Source: an uncultured Ruminiclostridium sp. (GTDB taxonomy: Bacteria; Bacillota; Clostridia; Oscillospirales; Acutalibacteraceae). Taken from it: DNA of 33,658 nt. The notes below the pieces were generated by a model that did not search any database, was not told where the DNA came from, and saw only the letters and a list, made by a program, of their open reading frames with translations. The stretch lies in assembly GCA_902490005.1 (NCBI GenBank), contig CABUCM010000029.1, positions 1 to 33,658 on the forward strand. Reading direction: 5' to 3'. Positions within the stretch are counted from its first letter, which is position 1, and the number at the start of each line of letters is the position of its first letter. Positions 1-7,610 of the stretch are shown piece after piece. The translations under genes and the position numbers were made by a program.

Positions 1-42
1 CCTGCGTTTCGGCACCAACGCCGGATCAATAAAATTACTCAT
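1..42 (-). CDS. 5' end of an unidentified gene (partial)
   Basis: An ATG at 42 on the minus strand is preceded by AAGGAG at a normal distance and opens a frame that runs out of the window after 14 codons (MSNFIDPALVPKRR). It starts shortly after the stop of the PfkB kinase gene, so it is probably the next gene of the same operon. Fourteen residues are too few to assign a family. Confidence 0.6.
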   Translation of the reverse strand, partial: MSNFIDPALVPKRR

Positions 43-61
43 GCCGTTCTCTCCTTACTTT

Positions 62-1003
62 TTAATTTTCAGCTTGTAACTTTCTGACAGAAACCAAGGG
101 AAATACCCGGTTAAAATCCTCTTGTTCAAAATGGCCCGTCTGCATGTTCAGAGCGTTTGCCGTGGACACCGCCGTAGCTAACCGCAGCATTTCCTCCGGG
201 CCTTGGCCTCGAGCCATAGCCACCGCGAAGCCCGCTACCATGCTGTCGCCGCATCCCACGGTGTTCACCACCGGGATATCCGGGGTAACTCCCTGGAAAA
301 TCCCTTGATCGCAGGCCATCACCGAGCCGTCCTTTCCTAAAGACACCACCACGTAAGAAATCCCCGCCCGGTGCAGCTCCCAGGCCGCGTCGACGACCTC
401 CTGGCGGGACTCCACCTTTCTTCCCAACAGCTGGCCAATCTCGTCAGTGTTGGGCTTAATCATCGTGGGCTTTGCCTTTACGGTTTCCGCCAGCAGCGCG
501 CCGCTGGTATCTACAATTACCGGAATCCCCGCTTGCTTCGCCATGGAAACCAGCTTACCGTAAAATCCGGTCCCCACCCCGGCGGGGACGCTTCCGGAAA
601 TGGTTACTACCTGGGAATTTGGCAAAGCCTTCCGGTAGCCGACCAGAAACTCACCGCATTCGTCTTCGGTCACCGGCGCACCCGGCTCTAAAAATTCCGT
701 ATGCTTCCCGGTGGAAAGCTCCCTGATGTTGATGCAGGAACGGGTCTCCGCCTGAATTCTAGTGAACCTGGCCTGGACGCCCTGGGCTTCCAGAAGGCTG
801 GACACATAGCTTCCGTTAAAGCCGCCCGCAAAGCCAAGGGCTGATACCTTTTCCCCCAGCAGATACGCTACCTTGGAAACGTTCAACCCCTTGCCGCCTG
901 CGGTGTTGCTTACCTTTTTCACCCGCATCACGGTGTAATCCTCCAGCTTCTCCACTAGGTACAGCTTATCTACCGAGGTGTTTAGTGTTACTGTCGTTAT
1001 CAT
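62..1003 (-). CDS. lacC: PfkB-family sugar-phosphate kinase, tagatose-6-phosphate / 1-phosphofructokinase type
   Basis: Ribokinase-fold (PfkB) kinase that would phosphorylate a ketohexose phosphate to a ketohexose bisphosphate with ATP. With the start at 1003 it is 313 residues, normal for LacC/FruK. Visible are the N-terminal GGKGLNVS signature (about 36-43), SGSVP (136-140), KPNTDE (183-188) and the C-terminal anion-hole/base motif TVGCGDSMVAGF with catalytic Asp at 253. The usual Ala of GAGDS is Cys here. A longer frame begins at 1021 and overlaps the dehydrogenase stop by 8 bases, but the inner ATG is preceded by GAGGCGG and gives the family's usual N-terminus (MITTVTLN). It lies directly behind gatD in an operon with a class II aldolase. 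Tagatose 6-phosphate is the most economical substrate; fructose or tagatose 1-phosphate are alternatives. The specificity is inference. Confidence 0.85.
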   Translation of the reverse strand: MITTVTLNTSVDKLYLVEKLEDYTVMRVKKVSNTAGGKGLNVSKVAYLLGEKVSALGFAGGFNGSYVSSLLEAQGVQARFTRIQAETRSCINIRELSTGKHTEFLEPGAPVTEDECGEFLVGYRKALPNSQVVTISGSVPAGVGTGFYGKLVSMAKQAGIPVIVDTSGALLAETVKAKPTMIKPNTDEIGQLLGRKVESRQEVVDAAWELHRAGISYVVVSLGKDGSVMACDQGIFQGVTPDIPVVNTVGCGDSMVAGFAVAMARGQGPEEMLRLATAVSTANALNMQTGHFEQEDFNRVFPLVSVRKLQAEN

Positions 1004-1013
1004 AGGAACCGCC

Positions 1014-2060
1014 TCATTCATTCACCAGCATAATTTTCCCCTTTACCTCGCCGGGGATTTTGTAAAGGGCGAACGCCTCCTGCGCCCGGCTCATGGGAAA
1101 GGTTTTGTAAATCAGATCGCTGTCAAATTTCAGCTGCCCGGTCGCGAAATAATGAGCGGTCAGCTCCCATTCCTTTCCCGGGAAGGGAGAGGAATAGCTC
1201 ATCCAGGAACCGGTAAGCTTAAATTCCTTCCGGTTCATATTTTCCCATAGCTTGGGGGTAAAGGCCATGTCCACATGAGGGGTACCGATGAAGCAGACTT
1301 TCGCCTTATTGGCGGCCAGCTCAAAGCCCATCTGCATGGTCACCGGATTTCCGGCGGTTTCAAAGACATAATCAAAGCCTTTGCCGCCGGTCAGTTCCAA
1401 AGCCTGCTTTTGATAATCCTCTCCCTTGGAATTGACAGTGGCATCCGCGCCCAGCCGCTTGGCTAAGGACAACCGGGAATCCAAAATATCAAACACCACT
1501 ACCTGTTTGGCGCCAAAGATTTTCGCCCACTGGGCGGTAAACAGGCCGATGGTGCCGCCGCCTAGGATCGCTACGTTTCCGCCGCCCTGGTAATCGTTGC
1601 AAAGCAATCCGTGAAGGGCCACGGTAGAAGGCTCAAACATGGCGGCCTGTTCATAAGGGATGGCGCTGTCATACTTCACCGCGTTTTGCTCCGGCATCAC
1701 CACATATTCCGCAAAGCTGCCTTGCTCCCGGGAGCCGATAAAGCTGTAATTCTTACACAGGGAAAAATTCCCGTTCTGGCAGTCATCGCATTTCATACAG
1801 GGCAGAAGCGGCGCGCCGGATACCGTATCCCCTACTTTTACCTTGGTTACGCCTTCTCCCACCTCTACCACATCGCCGGAAAACTCGTGGCCCAGCACCA
1901 CGGGATAGAAGTGGGCCCCATGATGCAGAACCCGGGGAACGTCAGAGCCGCAGATGCCCGTGGCCCGGACTTTTACCTTTACCGTGCTCGGCGCCACCTC
2001 CGGAGTAGGATAGTCGTCATACCTAAGATCTTCGTTGCCATACAAAACCGCTGCTTTCAT
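1014..2060 (-). CDS. gatD: Zinc-dependent medium-chain dehydrogenase, galactitol-1-phosphate 5-dehydrogenase type
   Basis: MDR-superfamily polyol dehydrogenase, 348 residues, the usual GatD length. Catalytic zinc ligands are visible as Cys37 (GICGSD), His58-Glu59 (GHEFSG) and Glu142 (FEPS). Structural zinc cysteines are at 88, 91, 94 and 102. The Rossmann glycine motif GGGTIG lies near 166-171. The C-terminal GSWMSYSSPFPGKEWE stretch closely resembles the one I know from GatD. Such enzymes oxidise galactitol 1-phosphate to tagatose 6-phosphate with NAD. The ATG directly follows the TAA of the FGGY kinase, with AAGGAGG inside that gene's last codons, so the two are translationally coupled. A related hexitol phosphate or unphosphorylated polyol is possible as substrate. 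Confidence 0.85.
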   Translation of the reverse strand: MKAAVLYGNEDLRYDDYPTPEVAPSTVKVKVRATGICGSDVPRVLHHGAHFYPVVLGHEFSGDVVEVGEGVTKVKVGDTVSGAPLLPCMKCDDCQNGNFSLCKNYSFIGSREQGSFAEYVVMPEQNAVKYDSAIPYEQAAMFEPSTVALHGLLCNDYQGGGNVAILGGGTIGLFTAQWAKIFGAKQVVVFDILDSRLSLAKRLGADATVNSKGEDYQKQALELTGGKGFDYVFETAGNPVTMQMGFELAANKAKVCFIGTPHVDMAFTPKLWENMNRKEFKLTGSWMSYSSPFPGKEWELTAHYFATGQLKFDSDLIYKTFPMSRAQEAFALYKIPGEVKGKIMLVNE

Positions 2061-3578
2061 TTACTGTTCCTCCTTATCGCCCATCATAGGCTTTAGCTGT
2101 TCATATAATTGCCGGTACACAAGGTAATTCTTTTCATAGGCCGCCTTGTTCTTCGGATCCGGCGTATGTTTCCTGAGAATTTTCACCGTGCGGCTTACCG
2201 CCTCCTCAAAGCTTCCGTAAAGCCCCACGCCCACGCCGGCCAAAATGGCCGCGCCCAGCGTGGCGGCGGTATCCGACGGCGGCACCAAAATTTCCTTGCC
2301 GGTAATATCCGCCTTGATTTGGGTCCACAGCCGGCTGTTGGCCGCGCCGCCCTGGGCCCGGAGCTGGCTCACGGCCACCCCGGCCTCCTGGGCCACCTGC
2401 AGATTGTGCTGTAAGGAGAAGCCTACGCCCTCCATGGCCGCCCGGACCATATGCCCTCTGGTTTTGGCGTAATCCAAGCCAAAAAACACGCCCTTGGCCT
2501 TAGGATTCCATATGGGGGACCGCTCGCCCGCCATATACGGCAGGAACACCACGCCATCCGACCCCGGCGCAACCGCTTCCGCCTCCCGGTCCAGCTCATA
2601 AAGCTTGCCAGTGCCGTTTTGCTCCGCTTTCAATTGGGCGTTTGCCCCCAGTTCCCGGGCAAGCCAGCGCATCACGCCGCCGCCCCCTACCGAGCCGCCC
2701 TGCAAAAGCCAGGTTCCCGGCACCACATGGTGCCCTAAAATCAGCCTGGGGTCAGAGTGGAAGCTTTCCATACAGATGCTCATACCGCCCGCCTGGCCGC
2801 CCTGTTCCTGGGTCTCGCCGTCTCGGATCACCCCGGCTCCCAGGGTACCGCAGGCGGCGTCCAATCCCCCCGCGGCCACAGGGGTACCCTCCGGCAGGCC
2901 GGTTTCCACGGCTGCTTTCGCCGTCACTGTTCCCACGATTTCGTGGCAGTCAAACAGCTTGGGCAGCTTTTTGGGGTCGATTCCCATTCTATCGCACATA
3001 GAAAGGTCCCACCGCCCCTTTTGGATATCATAACACTGCAGCCCATAGCCCTGGGACCGGTCCTGGGTAAATTCCCCGGTGAGGCGGTAGGCGATAAAGC
3101 TGTTGGACTGCAAAAACTGATGGGTTTTTTCATACATCTGTGGCATATGTTTTTGGAACCACAAAATTTTCGGCAGCGTATACGCCGCCTGCAAGGGGTT
3201 GCCGCACAAGGCGAAAATCTCCTCCTCCGGAACCCGCTTTTTCAAGTCCCTGCAAATCTCCTCGGCCCGTGTATCAAACCAGATAGGCGTGTTGTGAAGC
3301 ACCCGCCCATCCCGGTCCACGGGGATCGCCGACCAGCTTTGGCCGTCGATGCCAACGCTTCGGATGTCCTTTAACGGGATACCGCTCTCCCCTATTTTCT
3401 GAATACACCGGCAAACCGCCCTCCACCAGTCATCCGGGTTCTGTTCCGCCCATCCCGGTTTCGGATAAAACACCTGGTATTCTTCACTGCTCTGGGCGGC
3501 AACCCGGCCGTCCAGAGTAAACACCGCCGCTTTGCACGCGGAGGTGCCAATATCAATGCCAAGCAATAAATCAGACAT
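2061..3578 (-). CDS. FGGY-family carbohydrate kinase, xylulokinase-like, substrate uncertain
   Basis: Two-domain actin-like sugar kinase of 505 residues, normal for the FGGY family. The N-terminal phosphate loop is GIDIGTSACK (7-16) and the catalytic base is Asp240 in GGLDAACG. The overall sequence is closest to xylulokinases. The sugar-contacting loop that reads GQMHG in E. coli XylB reads GQSWS here (79-83), so xylulose should not be assumed. Its neighbours are GatD-, LacC- and GatY-like, which suggests a hexitol or ketohexose as substrate. It is the first gene after lacI and has its own copy of the operator palindrome in its leader. RBS is AAAGGAG ahead of ATG 3578. Confidence 0.85.
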   Translation of the reverse strand: MSDLLLGIDIGTSACKAAVFTLDGRVAAQSSEEYQVFYPKPGWAEQNPDDWWRAVCRCIQKIGESGIPLKDIRSVGIDGQSWSAIPVDRDGRVLHNTPIWFDTRAEEICRDLKKRVPEEEIFALCGNPLQAAYTLPKILWFQKHMPQMYEKTHQFLQSNSFIAYRLTGEFTQDRSQGYGLQCYDIQKGRWDLSMCDRMGIDPKKLPKLFDCHEIVGTVTAKAAVETGLPEGTPVAAGGLDAACGTLGAGVIRDGETQEQGGQAGGMSICMESFHSDPRLILGHHVVPGTWLLQGGSVGGGGVMRWLARELGANAQLKAEQNGTGKLYELDREAEAVAPGSDGVVFLPYMAGERSPIWNPKAKGVFFGLDYAKTRGHMVRAAMEGVGFSLQHNLQVAQEAGVAVSQLRAQGGAANSRLWTQIKADITGKEILVPPSDTAATLGAAILAGVGVGLYGSFEEAVSRTVKILRKHTPDPKNKAAYEKNYLVYRQLYEQLKPMMGDKEEQ

Positions 3579-3607
3579 GGGTTTTCTCCTTTATTCTCAA
3601 AACGCAG

Positions 3608-3617
3608 GAAACGTTTC
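3608..3617. promoter_or_regulatory. Candidate LacI operator, copy 2 (FGGY kinase leader)
   Basis: The perfect palindrome GAAACGTTTC lies about 30 bases upstream of the FGGY kinase start. It shares the core AAACGTTTCG and a following CTTTTG-like stretch with the copy in the aldolase promoter. LacI-family operators are typically palindromes with a central CG step. No convincing -35/-10 pair sits next to this copy. Confidence 0.65.
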
Positions 3618-3637
3618 GCTTTTGATGGTAAAATGGC

Positions 3638-3657
3638 ACCGCCTTTTTCAGGGCGGT
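3638..3657 (-). terminator. Weak hairpin between lacI and FGGY kinase, possible attenuator
   Basis: ACCGCC and GGCGGT arms (6 bp) around an 8-base loop, followed on the minus strand by GCCATTTTACC. The T-run is short, so complete termination is doubtful. It could reduce read-through from the aldolase/lacI segment into the kinase gene. Confidence 0.35.
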
Positions 3658-3704
3658 TCTCATCCGCTTCTAACAAACAGCGCGGATAAGCCCCGCCCCA
3701 GGCT

Positions 3705-4721
3705 TTACTTTAAATCGCCCCTTAAATTCTGAACCGAGTCTCCCTGACGAAGCCGGGCGTCCAGCACTACTTTCCGAGGCGGCTTTTTCTCCTGAAGCTG
3801 TTCCAGAAGAAGCTGGGCGGCCATTCTGCCGATCTCGTCAATGGGCTGCTCCGCGATGGTCAGCCGGGGCTTTACCACCCGGGCCAGCTCCAGATTATCG
3901 AACCCGATCAGGGAAAGCTCGTTTGGAATCTGCAGCCCCCGCTCGTTGATGGCCAGCATCGCCCCCACCGTCATTTCGTAGTTGGAAACGAACACTCCGG
4001 TAAGCTCTGGATTGCGGTCCAGCAGAGTATTCATGGCCTCATGGCCGCCCTCGATGGTATAACCTCCGTAAACCACCAGCTTCTCCTCGTAGGGAACCTC
4101 AGCTTTTTCTAAGGCGCTCCGATACCCGGAAAGACGCTCCATAGACGTAGAAATTTCCCAGGGGCCAGCGATCATCCCAATTTTTCTATGTCCTCTTTCC
4201 AGCAGGCTCAAGATACATTCCCTGGAAATCCGGCCGCTGTCCACCAGGACCTCTCCCACCTGGTTTTCCAGACCCGGGATGGTCCGGTCTACTAAGACCA
4301 CCGGAAGCTTTTTGTCTAAAACTGGTTTCAAGCATTCCCTGTCGCTGCCCACGGGCATCATGACAATCCCATCCACCATCTTGCCCAGCAAAAATTCAAT
4401 CGCGTCCTTCTGCCTGCCCGCATCGGTTCGGCTGTCGCACACAATGATGCCATATCCGTTCTGGCGCAGAATGTCCTCCAGCACGGTGATTACCGAGGTA
4501 ATAAAAACATTGCTCAGCTCTGGAATCAGAACGCCGATGGTTTTGGATTTGCTGGTTTTCAAGCTTCGGGCGAATTCATTCACGGTAAAATCCAGTTCTT
4601 CAATCGCCTTTTCAATCACAAGGCGATTCTTTTCCCGCACGGTGCCGCCGTTTAAGTATTTTGAAATGGTGGCCAACCCCAAACCAGTGCGGTTGGCAAT
4701 GTCCTTCATCGTTGCCGCCAT
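3705..4721 (-). CDS. LacI-family transcriptional regulator of the hexitol/tagatose operon
   Basis: 338-residue repressor of normal LacI length. The N-terminal helix-turn-helix is TMKDIANRTGLGLATISKYL (about 4-23), followed by the hinge helix (NEFARSLK) and a periplasmic-binding-like sugar domain beginning at KTIGVLIPELSN. It sits between the aldolase and the kinase genes, and the same palindrome occurs in front of both, so it most likely represses its own operon and is released by a pathway sugar or sugar phosphate. The ATG at 4721 has a poor ribosome-binding site; Met5 (position 4709) is an alternative start. Confidence 0.9.
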   Translation of the reverse strand: MAATMKDIANRTGLGLATISKYLNGGTVREKNRLVIEKAIEELDFTVNEFARSLKTSKSKTIGVLIPELSNVFITSVITVLEDILRQNGYGIIVCDSRTDAGRQKDAIEFLLGKMVDGIVMMPVGSDRECLKPVLDKKLPVVLVDRTIPGLENQVGEVLVDSGRISRECILSLLERGHRKIGMIAGPWEISTSMERLSGYRSALEKAEVPYEEKLVVYGGYTIEGGHEAMNTLLDRNPELTGVFVSNYEMTVGAMLAINERGLQIPNELSLIGFDNLELARVVKPRLTIAEQPIDEIGRMAAQLLLEQLQEKKPPRKVVLDARLRQGDSVQNLRGDLK

Positions 4722-4792
4722 ACGCCATGGGCCGGGCCCGCCAAAAAGCGTCCGCCGCCCGTTTCACTTCCTTTTTCCGAATTTGGAGCGGT

Positions 4793-5641
4793 TTATGCCT
4801 TTCCCTGGCATCCGCACACCCGCATCCGGTTTTTCACCAGCTCTTTCACCATTTCCCGCCCGATTTTACTATAAACCTTAGGGTCGAAGGCATCCGGCTT
4901 TTCCGACAGCACCTTTTTAATCCCGTCGGAATAGGCGATCCGCAGTTCTGTGGCGAAATTCACCTTGCAGATTCCCTCGGCGATGCATTCCCGCACACTT
5001 TCATCCGTCAGGCCGGAAGCGCCGTGAAGCACCAGAGGAATTTCAACCACCTTGCGGATTTCCTTCAGGCGTTCCACATCCAGCTTGGGCACGCCTACAT
5101 AGACGCCATGGGCCGTTCCAATGGCTACCGCCAGAGAGGAAACGCCGGTGCGCTCTACAAATTCTTTGGCCTCCAACGGCTCGGTGTACCCGCCGGCGCC
5201 GCCGTTTAGGTCATCCTCCTTGCCGCCTACCTTTCCCAGCTCCGCTTCCACCGGGACCTGGTTAGGCCGGCACATGGCCACAACCCTCTGGGTCAGGGCG
5301 ATATTTTCTTCAAAGCTTTCATGGGAACCGTCGATCATAATAGAGGTATATCCTTCCCGCAAAGCCTGGGCGGCCAGATCGAAGCTGTTTCCGTGGTCCA
5401 GATGCATGGCCACCGGCACCTTTGCCCTTTGCGCCAGCGCCGCCACATTGGCCCGGTATAACGCTAGGCTGCCATATCTTACGGTAGACGGCGTGGTCTG
5501 CACCATCACCGGGGCTTCCAATTCCTCCGCCGCCGAGATGACGGCCTGGGCCATTTCCATATTTTCCACATTGAACGCGCCTACCGCGTAACCGCCCTTT
5601 TGAGCGGACAGCAGCATGGCTTCTGAGGTTACTAACGGCAT
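4793..5641 (-). CDS. gatY: Class II tagatose-1,6-bisphosphate aldolase (GatY/KbaY type)
   Basis: Zinc-dependent aldolase cleaving a ketohexose bisphosphate to dihydroxyacetone phosphate and glyceraldehyde 3-phosphate. 282 residues, the GatY/KbaY length. HLDHG gives catalytic Asp82 and zinc ligand His83. EAELGKVGGKEDD (132-144), His178 (AIGTAH) and His206 (PLVLHGASGL) supply the other expected residues. The C-terminus CGCQGKA resembles CGCEGRA of E. coli GatY. A longer frame reaches 5722, but that start would lie on the promoter's -35 hexamer. The ATG at 5641 has AGGAGG 7 bases upstream. No GatZ/KbaZ partner, needed for full activity in E. coli, is in the window. It is the first gene of the operon. 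Fructose-bisphosphate aldolase activity is the main alternative. Confidence 0.88.
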   Translation of the reverse strand: MPLVTSEAMLLSAQKGGYAVGAFNVENMEMAQAVISAAEELEAPVMVQTTPSTVRYGSLALYRANVAALAQRAKVPVAMHLDHGNSFDLAAQALREGYTSIMIDGSHESFEENIALTQRVVAMCRPNQVPVEAELGKVGGKEDDLNGGAGGYTEPLEAKEFVERTGVSSLAVAIGTAHGVYVGVPKLDVERLKEIRKVVEIPLVLHGASGLTDESVRECIAEGICKVNFATELRIAYSDGIKKVLSEKPDAFDPKVYSKIGREMVKELVKNRMRVCGCQGKA

Positions 5642-5667
5642 ATCCATTCCTCCTGTTTTTGACAAAG

Positions 5668-5679
5668 CGAAACGTTTCG
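5668..5679. promoter_or_regulatory. Candidate LacI operator, copy 1 (aldolase promoter)
   Basis: The perfect 12-base palindrome CGAAACGTTTCG lies 14 bases downstream of the -10 box, over the transcription start and early leader. This is a classic place for steric repression. A related copy is at 3608-3617. Confidence 0.75.
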
Positions 5680-5693
5680 TCTTTTGTAATTTT

Positions 5694-5722
5694 ATCTTAT
5701 CACGGGTATCCGGATTCGTCAA
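5694..5722 (-). promoter_or_regulatory. Sigma-70 promoter of the aldolase-lacI-kinase operon
   Basis: On the minus strand TTGACG (5717-5722) and TAAGAT (5694-5699) are separated by exactly 17 bases. The -35 matches 5 of 6 and the -10 matches 4 of 6 consensus bases. It sits 50-80 bases ahead of the aldolase start and just upstream of the operator. Confidence 0.75.
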
Positions 5723-5848
5723 GGGATAACTTCTGTTTATTTTCTCATCCCGGTGTGAAAAGCCCTAAATAAGGCACCTGGAGTTCCAGCCCAGAACAAA
5801 AAGGCGCGAACCTCCGTCCAGCGGCACCGGGCAGCGGCGGGAAAAGAA

Positions 5849-5901
5849 AAACACCTATTGAAATCCCGCCCTTGTTGGGGATGGATCGTCAATAGGTGTT
5901 T
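5849..5901 (-). terminator. Intrinsic terminator of the GH13/Gfo-Idh/ABC operon
   Basis: A 13-bp perfect stem (arms 5849-5861 and 5889-5901) encloses a smaller ATCCC/GGGAT hairpin. On the minus strand it is followed by TTTTCTTTTC. It comes 14 bases after the GH13 stop codon. Confidence 0.85.
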
Positions 5902-5914
5902 CCCATACGGAATT

Positions 5915-7597
5915 TTATTGGCAGCGGATGATTACCGCCTCATAAGGTTCCAGGCGGAGTATATCCTTCGCGGGAGCCGCGGCTGAATCCACATTACTGA
6001 GTATCAGCGCCTGTGGCTTTCCGGCCTCCCGCGGCCATTCCCGGTCGCAGGCCGAATCGCTGAAATTAGCGGCAATCAGCCATTTTTCTCCTTCCAGTTC
6101 TCTGGTATACGCAAAAACCTCCGGGTCGTCAGGCCACAGCAGGCGGTAACCGCCGTAGCACATAATCAGGTTTTCTTTCCGCATCGCTACCAGCCTGCGG
6201 TAAAAATGGAACACGGAATCCGGGTCCCTGCGCGCCTTCTCCACGTTAATCTGCGGGTAATCCGGATTGAGCATGATCCAGGGCGTGCCTGTGGTAAAGC
6301 CGCCGTTGGGCCCGTCGTTCCACGGCATCGGCGTACGGGCGTTGTCCCGCGCCTTACGGCGCAGGGCGTCCCACATAAACTCCTCGCCTGTCCCCGTCCG
6401 GCGGCAGTTGGCGGCAAAATTCAGGCTTTCCACGTCCCGCAGCTGGTCGGTGGACGTCCAAGGGACGTTAACCATGCCGATTTCCTCCCCTTGATAAATG
6501 AAAGGCGTGCCCCTGAGATTGTGCAGGACTACGGCCAGCATTTTCGCGCAGCGTTCCCGGTAAACGCCGGTGGTGCCAAACCGGGAAAGCGCCCGGGGCT
6601 GGTCCTGGTTTGACCAGAATAATCCGAGCCAGCCTCTCCCGATCCCATGCTGCCATTCCGTCAGCCGCCCTTTCAGTTCCGGCAGTTTCCAGGGACGGTA
6701 ATACCATTTTCCCTCCGGCTGGCCGTCCATATCGATATGGGAAAAGGAAAACACAGCGTCCAGCTCCCGGTCTTTCCGGGCGGTATACTTGCGCCCTTCT
6801 TCCGTGGTCAGGCTGATACATTCTCCTACGGTAAAAATGTCCTTGTCCGCATAAACCGCTTTGGCCATTTCCTGCAAATACTCATGGATGGGGTCGATAT
6901 CGCAGATATGCTCCGTTGGGAACACATAACCGTTCATATCGGTCTTTCCTCCCCCGTCAGGCAGGCCGGGGGTTTTACACAGCAGGTTGATCACGTCCAT
7001 GCGGAAGCCGTCGGCCCCTTTGTCCAGCCACCAGGCCATCATATCGTAAACCTCTTTGCGTACGGCGGGATTATGCCAATTCAGGTCCGGCTGTTTGATG
7101 GAGAACAAATGCAGGTAGTACTCGTCCGTCTCCTTGTTATACTGCCACGCGGAAGGGGTGAAAAACGAAGCCCAGTTGTTGGGTTCTTTTCCGTCTTTTC
7201 CAGGGCGCCAGATGTAATAGTCATGCTTTGGGTTATCCTTGGAGCTTCGGGCCTCCACAAACCACGGGTGCTCGTCGGAGGTATGGTTCACCACCAGGTC
7301 CACCAAAATGCGGATCCCGTTTTCATGCAGCTTATCCCGCAGCTCTTCCCAGTCTTTCATGGTTCCAAACTGCTCCATAATACTCTGATAGTCGGAAATA
7401 TCGTAGCCCATATCGTCGTTTGGAGAACTGCACACCGGCCCCAGCCAAATGGCGCCCACGCCCAGCTCTACCAGGTAATCGATACGGTTAATGATCCCCC
7501 GCAAATCCCCCATGCCGTCCCCGTTGGAATCCTGAAAGCTGCGGGGATAAATCTGGTAGAAGACGCATTCTTTCCACCAATAACGGTTTTGTTCCAT
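5915..7597 (-). CDS. GH13 alpha-glucosidase, oligo-1,6-glucosidase (isomaltase) type
   Basis: Intracellular (beta/alpha)8 glycosidase, 560 residues, the usual length for oligo-1,6-glucosidases. It begins in the family manner with WWKECVFYQIYPRSF. Region I is DLVVNH. Region II, GFRMDVIN, gives nucleophile Asp201; the Val after the Asp and the QPDLNW motif are typical of alpha-1,6 specificity. Region III is GEC with acid/base Glu259, and region IV gives Asp332. Region IV reads NQDQP rather than NHDQP (Gln331, codon CAG), so the His that normally contacts the sugar is replaced. A frame extending to 7834 overlaps the preceding oxidoreductase; the ATG at 7597 with AAGGGGA upstream gives the natural N-terminus. 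Last gene of its operon, so isomaltose-like oligosaccharides are plausible cargo of the neighbouring transporter. Confidence 0.92.
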   Translation of the reverse strand: MEQNRYWWKECVFYQIYPRSFQDSNGDGMGDLRGIINRIDYLVELGVGAIWLGPVCSSPNDDMGYDISDYQSIMEQFGTMKDWEELRDKLHENGIRILVDLVVNHTSDEHPWFVEARSSKDNPKHDYYIWRPGKDGKEPNNWASFFTPSAWQYNKETDEYYLHLFSIKQPDLNWHNPAVRKEVYDMMAWWLDKGADGFRMDVINLLCKTPGLPDGGGKTDMNGYVFPTEHICDIDPIHEYLQEMAKAVYADKDIFTVGECISLTTEEGRKYTARKDRELDAVFSFSHIDMDGQPEGKWYYRPWKLPELKGRLTEWQHGIGRGWLGLFWSNQDQPRALSRFGTTGVYRERCAKMLAVVLHNLRGTPFIYQGEEIGMVNVPWTSTDQLRDVESLNFAANCRRTGTGEEFMWDALRRKARDNARTPMPWNDGPNGGFTTGTPWIMLNPDYPQINVEKARRDPDSVFHFYRRLVAMRKENLIMCYGGYRLLWPDDPEVFAYTRELEGEKWLIAANFSDSACDREWPREAGKPQALILSNVDSAAAPAKDILRLEPYEAVIIRCQ

Positions 7598-7610
7598 AAA
7601 CGCTGTCCCC

